Shown here: piece by piece, positions 12,811 to 17,975 of the stretch
Layout: the number at the start of each line of letters is the position of its first letter
How positions within the stretch are numbered: the first letter of the stretch is position 1
Source of the DNA: CAYZPE01 sp046050145
GTDB lineage: Bacteria; Patescibacteriota; Minisyncoccia; Phycocordibacterales; CAYZPE01
Assembly: GCA_046050145.1 (NCBI GenBank)
Contig: JBJOQC010000009.1
Coordinates: forward strand, 1 to 17,975
Length of the DNA stretch: 17,975 nt
Direction: 5' to 3'
The notes under the pieces: model-generated
Database searches by the model: none
What the model saw: only the letters and a program-made list of their open reading frames with translations
Told to the model about the DNA's origin: nothing
Program-made: the position numbers and the translations under genes

Positions 12811-13506
12811 ATGAATTTCAACACTGAAGAAGTAGAAAAAATACTCGGAGTGACTTTTAACGATAAGGCCCTTTTGAAACAGGCTTTTGTTCATCGTTCA
12901 TTTATTAATGAAAATAAAGGTATTGGTTTGGAGCACAATGAGCGCCTTGAGTTTCTGGGAGACGCTGTTTTGGAACTTGTGATAACACATCATCTCTACG
13001 ATGCATATCCTGACAAAACAGAAGGTGATATGACTTCGTACCGGAGTGCTTTAGTGAATGCAGATACCTGTGCGGAAGTCGCGGAGAAACTAAAGTTTAA
13101 TGATTTTCTACTCCTTTCTCGTGGAGAAGCAAAAGATACTGGACGTGCACGTGCGTATATTTTGGCAAATACTCTTGAGTCAGTGATTGGTGCCATATAT
13201 CTTGATCAGGGGTATGAAGCAACTAAAAAGTTTATTGATACACATATTACTCCTCTTACAGAAGAGATTGTTAAAAAAGGTTTATGGATTGACGCAAAGA
13301 GCAAATTTCAGGAGCGAGCTCAGGAAATTACAGGACTTACTCCTTCATATAAAACTCTTAAGGAGGTTGGGCCAGATCATGATAAAAAGTTTTCTATAGG
13401 TGTATTTTTGGGTGCGGAACAGGTTGCTGTGGGTGAAGGAAGGTCAAAACAGGATGCGGAACAGGAGGCGGCTAAGAAGGGGCTCGAAACTAAAGAGTGG
13501 CAGTAA
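12811..13506 (+). CDS. rnc: Ribonuclease III
   Basis: RNase III cuts double-stranded RNA, processing rRNA and some mRNAs in the cytoplasm. At 231 aa it has the typical length. The catalytic domain shows NERLEFLGDAVLEL (E44, E47, D51), TEGDMTSYRSALV and the second acidic cluster ANTLESVIGAIYLDQG (N120 in the position of E. coli D114, E123 for E117); an asparagine there occurs in many bacterial homologues. The C-terminal double-stranded RNA-binding domain spans about 160-231 (DAKSKFQERAQE, PSYKTLKEVGPDH, GEGRSKQDAEQEAAKKGL). No Shine-Dalgarno precedes ATG 12811, and no convincing promoter was found, so it may be read from nusB through copy B or from a weak local start. rnc followed by smc is an order seen in many bacteria. 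Confidence 0.95.
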   Translation: MNFNTEEVEKILGVTFNDKALLKQAFVHRSFINENKGIGLEHNERLEFLGDAVLELVITHHLYDAYPDKTEGDMTSYRSALVNADTCAEVAEKLKFNDFLLLSRGEAKDTGRARAYILANTLESVIGAIYLDQGYEATKKFIDTHITPLTEEIVKKGLWIDAKSKFQERAQEITGLTPSYKTLKEVGPDHDKKFSIGVFLGAEQVAVGEGRSKQDAEQEAAKKGLETKEWQ

Positions 13507-13509
13507 AAA

Positions 13510-13532
13510 AGCTTTTAGCTTTTTGCTTTTAG
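13510..13532. repeat. Degenerate AGCTTTT tandem repeat after rnc
   Basis: Three imperfect units (AGCTTTT, AGCTTTTT, GCTTTTAG) follow the rnc stop. It is the counterpart of 865-893 after pheT, again directly before a two-way terminator. Confidence 0.4.
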
Positions 13533-13542
13533 AAAAAAAGAA

Positions 13543-13572
13543 AAAACCCAGTCGTACATGCGATTGGGTTTT
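13543..13572. terminator. Two-way terminator between rnc (+) and the 13594-13953 gene (-)
   Basis: AAAACCCAGTCG pairs with CGATTGGGTTTT (one G-U) around TACATG. Plus-strand tail TTTTGTGTTTTG; minus-strand tail TTTTTTCTTTTTTT. It serves both convergent genes, better for the minus one. Confidence 0.88.
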
Positions 13573-13593
13573 GTGTTTTGGGTGGTTCTTCAT

Positions 13594-13953
13594 TTACGAA
13601 AAGGACACGATCACATCGATATGGACTCTCCCGACGTCCTGACAGTAACCACTCGCACACCATGAATCGAAAGGATGTTTGAAGTAAAGGCTATCAATGA
13701 CAACATAGTGCGCATGTCTTTCTCCTGGACTATGAATGTATATTCCCATCCCCATAATTTTGGGCTGGTTGAGTTCGTCATGTCGTGGAACAAGAATTTC
13801 TAGTGAACTGCCCGATTGTCTTATTCCTGCAGGTTTGAATACTATCGTTCCGTAGCGTTTGGCAGTCTTTAAGAAACGAACCGTCACAGTTGATCTGAAC
13901 AAGTCTTCAATGCACACAAAACCGATTTTCGATAGCGATTGTTTTTTAGACAC
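13594..13953 (-). CDS. Orphan protein, 119 aa, function unknown
   Basis: I do not recognise it. It is soluble, probably mixed alpha/beta, with three cysteines (one near residue 14 and two close together in SWCASGYCQD) and no membrane segment or signal peptide. It is supported as a gene by a GTG start (13953-13951) six bases after AAGGAG, by a near-consensus promoter, and by a two-way terminator shared with rnc. It is divergent from smc, with back-to-back promoters. A smaller frame inside (13611-13793) and the upstream extension of the smc frame on the other strand lack start signals. Expression signals match the other orphan genes of the window rather than the core genes. Confidence 0.78.
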   Translation of the reverse strand: MSKKQSLSKIGFVCIEDLFRSTVTVRFLKTAKRYGTIVFKPAGIRQSGSSLEILVPRHDELNQPKIMGMGIYIHSPGERHAHYVVIDSLYFKHPFDSWCASGYCQDVGRVHIDVIVSFS

Positions 13954-13985
13954 AATGTGCTCCTTGAAAAGGTTGGACCAAATAA

Positions 13986-14014
13986 AACATAACAGTATAT
14001 TTATTTTTTGTCAA
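13986..14014 (-). promoter_or_regulatory. Promoter of the 13594-13953 gene
   Basis: On the minus strand: consensus -35 TTGACA (14014-14009), a 17-base spacer, extended -10 TGT-TATGTT (hexamer 13991-13986). The leader is about 25 bases with AAGGAG. Only three bases separate its -35 from the smc -35 region. Confidence 0.8.
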
Positions 14015-14017
14015 CAA

Positions 14018-14046
14018 TTTAGAAAAGATCGTTTAGGTGCTAAAAT
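14018..14046 (+). promoter_or_regulatory. smc promoter (leaderless)
   Basis: Extended -10 TGC-TAAAAT (hexamer 14041-14046) lies seven bases before ATG 14054; the -35 TTTAGA (14018-14023) is weak, spacer 17. The -10 is identical to that of dnaE. Confidence 0.65.
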
Positions 14047-14053
14047 TACAGAA

Positions 14054-16312
14054 ATGTATCTGAAAAGTCTTGAACTTACTGGTTTTAAATCTTTTGCAAA
14101 AAAGGGTAATTTGCAATTCACAACTCCTATTACTGCAATTGTAGGTCCAAATGGTTCTGGTAAATCGAACGTAGCTGAATCATTTCGCTTTGTACTTGGT
14201 GAACAGTCTTTGAAATCTCTTCGTGGTAAGAAAGGTGAGGATATGATTTTTAATGGTTCAACAGAAGTGCCTCGTTCTAATAAGGCTTCTGTGAAAATTG
14301 TCTTTGATAATAAAAAAAGATTTCTCAGTATTGATTTTGATGAAGTGTCTATCGAACGTGCTGTACATCGAGATGGTGTGAATGAGTATTTTTTAAATGG
14401 GAGCAAGGTTCGTCTCAAGGATATTTTAGAACTACTTGCAGAGGCTCACATTGGCCCCTCAGGACACCATATTATTTCTCAAGGTGAGGCTGACAGGATT
14501 CTTAATGCAAATATAAAGGATCGAAAGGTTATGATTGAAGATGCTTTAGGGCTCAAGATTTTTCAATATAAACGAGAGGAGAGTGAAAGAAAGCTTGTTA
14601 AGACGGAGGAAAATATGAAGCAAGTGGAGTCACTTCGCAAAGAGATAATTCCTCACATTCGTTTTCTTAAGAAGCAGGTAGAAAAGGTGGAAAAAGCTCG
14701 AACACTTCGCGAAGAGCTACAGACTCTCTATAGAGAGTATTTGAAACGTGAACATGAATTTATTGAGTTAGAAAAAAAGCGGGTTTTTGAAGGAAAAAAA
14801 GAGCCTGAGGAAAGAGCTCAACAGCTTGAAAAGGATAGTGCTGAGGCGAAAGATATTTTGCTCCGGGGTGCTAAGAAAGATGAGAAAAGCGAAGAGATAG
14901 TGTCTCTCGAAGAAAAACTTCGTCTTCTTCGTACTGAGAAGCAAACTATTTCTCGTGATATCGGAAGACTTGAAGGTGAGATTGCTTCACAAGAACGAAT
15001 GCTCACAAAAATTGTTTCAAGTGTAGAGCATTCTGAAATTAAAATTTCTTCAAAGGAAGTTGAAGCTTTTGTAGGAACTCTTGAAGATAAAATCTTGGAG
15101 GCAGAGAAAGCAGGTGATATAGATACTATGAAAGGTGTGCTCTCACATATTCGAGATATCTTGCGAGGCTTCATGCAAAAGAATACAGGAGAAGAAAAGC
15201 AGGATATTTCTCATGAATATAAAGTAGAGATAGAAAATTTAAAAAAGAGCAAAGTTTTATTTGAGGAAAAAATAGAAGGTATATCAAAACAAGAGAAAGA
15301 AGTTGGAGAGAGATATGTTGAACTTCAAAAAGAAATTGAAAGAGAGAAAGATTCAAACCGTGATGCTGAAAAAGCAGTATTTCGTATTATGGCTGAGCAA
15401 AATCAGGTACATGCAATCCTCAAAGAATTTGCAGTAGCTGAAGCACGTTTGAAACTTATTGAAGAAGAGTTTAAGCGAGAGGTTGCCGAAGGGGCAGCTC
15501 TTATTGGGTCTACGCTTTTACAATACAAAGAATTTGTCTTACAAAATGAAAATGTTTTGAGTGAAGCTCGACATATTCAAGAAGGAAGAAAGCGTGATAT
15601 TGAAAAAACTAAAATTAGACTTGAAGAAGCGGGTGGAGGGTCTGCTGAGGAGATAATGAAAGAATATACTGAAGTCACAGAACGTGAACAGTTTCTAATT
15701 AAAGAAATAGAGGATCTAGAACAGTCAAAAAATTCTTTGAAGGTTTTGATACAAGATTTGGAAGAAAAGCTCAATACTCAGTTTAAAGAGGGTATAGAAA
15801 AAATTAACACACAGTTCCAAGATTTTTTTGCTTTGATGTTTGGTGGTGGACATGCAAAACTTTCGGTTATAAAAGAAAAGAAACGTAAAAAAAGTACTTT
15901 CGATGGTTTAGATGAGGTTGAAGCGATTATCGATGGCGTGCCCGAAGAAGAAGGTGAGGAGGGAATTGATATTGATGTATCGCTCCCACGAAAGAAAACA
16001 AAAGGTCTTATGATGCTCTCTGGCGGTGAGCGTGCACTTACCTCTATCGCACTTCTCTTTGCGGTCTCTCAGGTTAACCCGCCACCATTTATTATTCTCG
16101 ATGAAACGGACGCAGCGCTTGATGAGGCGAACTCAAAGAAGTATGGCGATATGGTAGAAAACCTCTCAAAACATTCACAGCTTATACTTATTACTCACAA
16201 TCGTGAGACAATGGCACGAGCAGGTGTGATCTATGGAGTGACAATGGGCTCTGGTGGTGTTTCAAAACTTCTTTCTATTGCATTTGAAGAAGCACAGGTT
16301 GTTGCGAAATAA
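14054..16312 (+). CDS. smc: Short SMC chromosome-organisation ATPase (no recognisable hinge)
   Basis: SMC proteins form ring-shaped ATPase dimers that organise and separate chromosomes. The N-terminal head is typical: MYLKSLELTGFKSFA, Walker A GPNGSGKS (31-38), GEQSLKSLRGKKGEDMIFNGS and the Q-loop HHIISQGEADRIL. The C-terminal head has LSGGERALTS (from 655) and Walker B FIILDE (679-684) followed by a normal D-loop. The rest is charged coiled coil. At 752 aa it is about 400 shorter than usual SMC (1150-1200). Where the roughly 150-residue hinge should be there is only a helical stretch (about 331-390) without its glycine motifs. RecN, RecF and SbcC are alternatives, but the head motifs are those of SMC. 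The frame is open from 13859, but ATG 14054 follows the promoter directly. No ScpA/ScpB genes are near. Confidence 0.9.
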   Translation: MYLKSLELTGFKSFAKKGNLQFTTPITAIVGPNGSGKSNVAESFRFVLGEQSLKSLRGKKGEDMIFNGSTEVPRSNKASVKIVFDNKKRFLSIDFDEVSIERAVHRDGVNEYFLNGSKVRLKDILELLAEAHIGPSGHHIISQGEADRILNANIKDRKVMIEDALGLKIFQYKREESERKLVKTEENMKQVESLRKEIIPHIRFLKKQVEKVEKARTLREELQTLYREYLKREHEFIELEKKRVFEGKKEPEERAQQLEKDSAEAKDILLRGAKKDEKSEEIVSLEEKLRLLRTEKQTISRDIGRLEGEIASQERMLTKIVSSVEHSEIKISSKEVEAFVGTLEDKILEAEKAGDIDTMKGVLSHIRDILRGFMQKNTGEEKQDISHEYKVEIENLKKSKVLFEEKIEGISKQEKEVGERYVELQKEIEREKDSNRDAEKAVFRIMAEQNQVHAILKEFAVAEARLKLIEEEFKREVAEGAALIGSTLLQYKEFVLQNENVLSEARHIQEGRKRDIEKTKIRLEEAGGGSAEEIMKEYTEVTEREQFLIKEIEDLEQSKNSLKVLIQDLEEKLNTQFKEGIEKINTQFQDFFALMFGGGHAKLSVIKEKKRKKSTFDGLDEVEAIIDGVPEEEGEEGIDIDVSLPRKKTKGLMMLSGGERALTSIALLFAVSQVNPPPFIILDETDAALDEANSKKYGDMVENLSKHSQLILITHNRETMARAGVIYGVTMGSGGVSKLLSIAFEEAQVVAK

Positions 16313-16314
16313 AA

Positions 16315-16340
16315 AAACCGACGTCTCGTGACAGCGGTTT
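16315..16340. terminator. Two-way terminator between smc (+) and the 16358-16729 gene (-)
   Basis: AAACCG/CGGTTT plus an inner GTC/GAC around TCGT, with a 2x2 internal loop. The plus tail is TTTATTTTA; the minus tail is a run of seven T, so it is stronger for the orphan gene. Confidence 0.75.
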
Positions 16341-16357
16341 ATTTTAGGATTGGTGGT

Positions 16358-16729
16358 TTACAACATAATTAAGTCTTCTTCTTTAAGGGAGTTACCTTTC
16401 GAGTCCCGAGTGACAATAAAAAACGTAGGTTTATTTCCAGTGATTTTCCACACTCCTCTATCGAAATATACCAGTGAACATTGATCGGTGTTTTCTATTA
16501 TGAATTTTTTTCCACTCCTCGAGACATTTGGTGCAGTAGTAAGTTTACACCATTGGTTTGTGTGGGGTAGGTATCTGGCAGTCCATAATGTATCTATTGT
16601 AAGTCTGTTATTTGAAACTTTTATTTTTTTTATTGCTCCACGTATTATCCAAAGGTCATCCTGTGTGTCGATCGAAAGTATTTGACCCTGTACAAAGTTA
16701 TCATTGTCTATCATTTCAATAAATTCCAT
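16358..16729 (-). CDS. Orphan protein, 123 aa, function unknown
   Basis: I do not recognise it. The sequence looks soluble and rich in short beta strands (FVQGQILSID, DLWIIRGAIKKIKV, RLTIDTLW, FFIVTRD), with two cysteines. It has no signal peptide or membrane segment. It is supported by AAGGAGA six bases before ATG 16729, a good promoter, and terminators on both sides. It is convergent with smc and downstream of the RNase R gene, from which it is insulated by a 15-bp hairpin. Composition is close to its neighbours, unlike the GC-rich 949-1134 orphan. Confidence 0.8.
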   Translation of the reverse strand: MEFIEMIDNDNFVQGQILSIDTQDDLWIIRGAIKKIKVSNNRLTIDTLWTARYLPHTNQWCKLTTAPNVSRSGKKFIIENTDQCSLVYFDRGVWKITGNKPTFFIVTRDSKGNSLKEEDLIML

Positions 16730-16769
16730 TCGAGGTCTCCTTATTTAAAGATCTTGCTGCGCCAGAGTA

Positions 16770-16798
16770 TTTATACATTTAAAGGTTGTGTTAGTCAA
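16770..16798 (-). promoter_or_regulatory. Promoter of the 16358-16729 gene
   Basis: On the minus strand: -35 TTGACT (16798-16793), 17-base spacer, -10 TATAAA (16775-16770). The first T residues of the -35 belong to the T-tract of the preceding terminator. Confidence 0.78.
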
Positions 16799-16832
16799 AA
16801 AACCACCGAAGCCTTACGGCTTCGGTGGTTTT
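16799..16832 (-). terminator. Terminator of the RNase R gene
   Basis: A perfect 15-bp stem, AAAACCACCGAAGCC and its complement, encloses a 4-base loop. On the minus strand it ends in TTTTTT, directly joined to the next promoter's -35. Confidence 0.92.
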
Positions 16833-16856
16833 GTTGTGTTTGATGTAGATTGTAAT

Positions 16857-17975
16857 TTAAACGAGTATGTAGTCTAAGGTACGACGTTCAAGATCTCCTG
16901 CAACAACTTTAAATTTTACTCTGTCACTCAAGGAATATTTTTTCTTTGTTTTCTCGCCAACAAGGCAGTAGTTTTTTACATCAAGAGAATAAAAGTCATC
17001 TTTCATATCACGAACCTTTACCATGCCTTCACATTTTGTATTTATTTCTTCAACATAAATACCCCATTCAGTAACACCAGAAATACTACCTTCAAATACT
17101 TCTCCAATACGAGCCTTCATATATTCAACTTGTTTTAGTTTGATACTTGCTCGTTCTGCTTCTGCCGCCCTTACTTCATTTTCTGAAGATTCCTCTGCGA
17201 TTTTTTGATACCGAGCCATTGCATCTTGAGGTACTCTTCCTTGAGAGAGACGGTTGAAGAGTTCTCTGTGCACCATAAGGTCTGGATAGCGTCTGATAGG
17301 AGAGGTGAAGTGTGCGTAGTACTGGAACGCAAGACCAAAGTGTCCAATGTTTGCTGTTGAGTACACAGCTTTCGACATAGAGCGGATGGTGGCGATTTTA
17401 ATAAGTGACTCTTCAGCCTTGCCCTCAACTTTTTTGAGTACAGCGGCAATATCTTTTGAGGTGATATCTTTTTTTATATTAAATTCATACCCGAGAGCTC
17501 GAAGGAAAATAGAAAGGTTTGTAAGTTTTTCTATATCTGGCTTATCGTGAATACGGTAGAGGAATGAGAGGGGAAGTTTGAGACGCTGTTGTTCTTTGTA
17601 GAAAAACTCAGCTACTTCACGGTTTGCAAGAAGCATAAACTCTTCGACGAGTTTATGGGTATCAAGGCGTTCCTTTTTATAAACACGAATAGGAGTACCT
17701 TTTTCATCAAGTACAAACTTAACTTCATCTGCTTCAAAATCAATTGCACCGAGTTTAAATTTTTCTTTTCGTAAAATCTGCGCAATACCCCAAAGAGTTT
17801 TAAGTTCTTCTGCGTGTTTGCCTTGTTTCTCATTGATTACTTTCTGTGCATCTTCGTATGAAAAACGTGTGTCGGAGTTGATAATTGTTTTACCAAACCA
17901 ACGATCTTTTATGGTTACTTTTTCGCCTATGTATTCAATAGTAAATATACTTGAGAAGGTAAGTCGGTCTACATT
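16857..17975 (-). CDS. rnr: RNase R/RNase II family exoribonuclease, C-terminal part (5' end outside window)
   Basis: This family degrades RNA 3' to 5' one nucleotide at a time. The frame is open to the right edge; 372 residues are visible. They begin in the RNB catalytic domain (NVDRLTFSS..., KLGAIDFEADEVKFVLDE, THKLVEEFMLLANREVA), continue with the signature HFTSPIRRYPDLMVHREL and end in an S1 RNA-binding domain (GEVFEGSISGVTEWGIYVEE...). ATG 17636 is internal, because the coding continues upstream in frame with family motifs. The catalytic aspartates lie upstream of the window. There is no Lys-rich tail after S1, unlike E. coli RNase R, so RNase II-like behaviour cannot be excluded; the S1 sequence and wording of the RNB signature favour RNase R. 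Confidence 0.92.
   Translation of the reverse strand, partial: NVDRLTFSSIFTIEYIGEKVTIKDRWFGKTIINSDTRFSYEDAQKVINEKQGKHAEELKTLWGIAQILRKEKFKLGAIDFEADEVKFVLDEKGTPIRVYKKERLDTHKLVEEFMLLANREVAEFFYKEQQRLKLPLSFLYRIHDKPDIEKLTNLSIFLRALGYEFNIKKDITSKDIAAVLKKVEGKAEESLIKIATIRSMSKAVYSTANIGHFGLAFQYYAHFTSPIRRYPDLMVHRELFNRLSQGRVPQDAMARYQKIAEESSENEVRAAEAERASIKLKQVEYMKARIGEVFEGSISGVTEWGIYVEEINTKCEGMVKVRDMKDDFYSLDVKNYCLVGEKTKKKYSLSDRVKFKVVAGDLERRTLDYILV

Noticed and set aside
13859..14053. 65-codon upstream extension of the smc frame
   Set aside because: It overlaps the promoters and the N-terminal part of the 13594-13953 gene and has no ribosome site. Family similarity starts exactly at ATG 14054.
1..17975. CRISPR array, tRNA or rRNA genes, transposase or phage genes
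   Set aside because: None was seen on either strand. The only dispersed repeat is the two-copy 121-bp element, with no spacers and no encoded protein.

Overview
The window looks like a housekeeping stretch from a small-genome bacterium, most probably of the Candidate Phyla Radiation (Patescibacteria, Parcubacteria/Paceibacteria-like). This is inferred from AT-rich DNA, short or trimmed versions of core proteins (ThrS without TGS, a 752-residue SMC, a short DnaE), leaderless genes and many orphan small genes. No database search was possible. UGA appears to be a normal stop: the NUDIX gene at 10801-11289 ends in TGA just before a perfect terminator, which argues against the recoded Gracilibacteria/SR1 lineages.

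Layout: 1-866 (+) is the 3' part of pheT. 949-1134 (-) is a GC-rich 61-codon orphan with a strong promoter and a folded leader. 1363-3432 (+) is gyrB. 3433-3783 has no protein gene but holds a 121-bp structured repeat (copy A), a terminator and a candidate small RNA with its own promoter and terminator. 3784-5535 (-) is thrS, 5663-6043 (-) a small membrane protein and 6130-9321 (-) dnaE. 9470-10081 (+) is rnhB. 10134-11289 (+) holds two small orphans and a NUDIX protein. 11393-13506 (+) is rpmF, a nusB-NUDIX fusion, repeat copy B and rnc. 13594-13953 (-) is an orphan, 14054-16312 (+) a short smc, 16358-16729 (-) another orphan, and 16857-17975 (-) the 3' part of an RNase R/II gene.

Two kinds of gene expression signal are interleaved. 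Core genes (gyrB, thrS, dnaE, rnhB, rpmF, smc, probably nusB and rnc) show no Shine-Dalgarno sequence. In several of them an extended -10 of the form TGC-TAnnnT lies 6-9 bases before the start codon, so their mRNAs should be leaderless. The orphan genes and the NUDIX gene all have a Shine-Dalgarno sequence 4-6 bases before the start, and most have a TTGACA/TTGACT promoter and their own terminator. Several orphans are convergent with a core gene and share a two-way terminator with it.

Functionally the core genes cover translation (pheT, thrS, rpmF), transcription and RNA processing (nusB, rnc, rnr, rnhB), replication and topology (dnaE, gyrB) and chromosome organisation (smc). The most novel-looking items are the two copies of the 121-bp element, whose terminal arms differ in sequence but keep their pairing; the candidate RNA at 3656-3782; the NusB-NUDIX fusion; and the SMC with no recognisable hinge.
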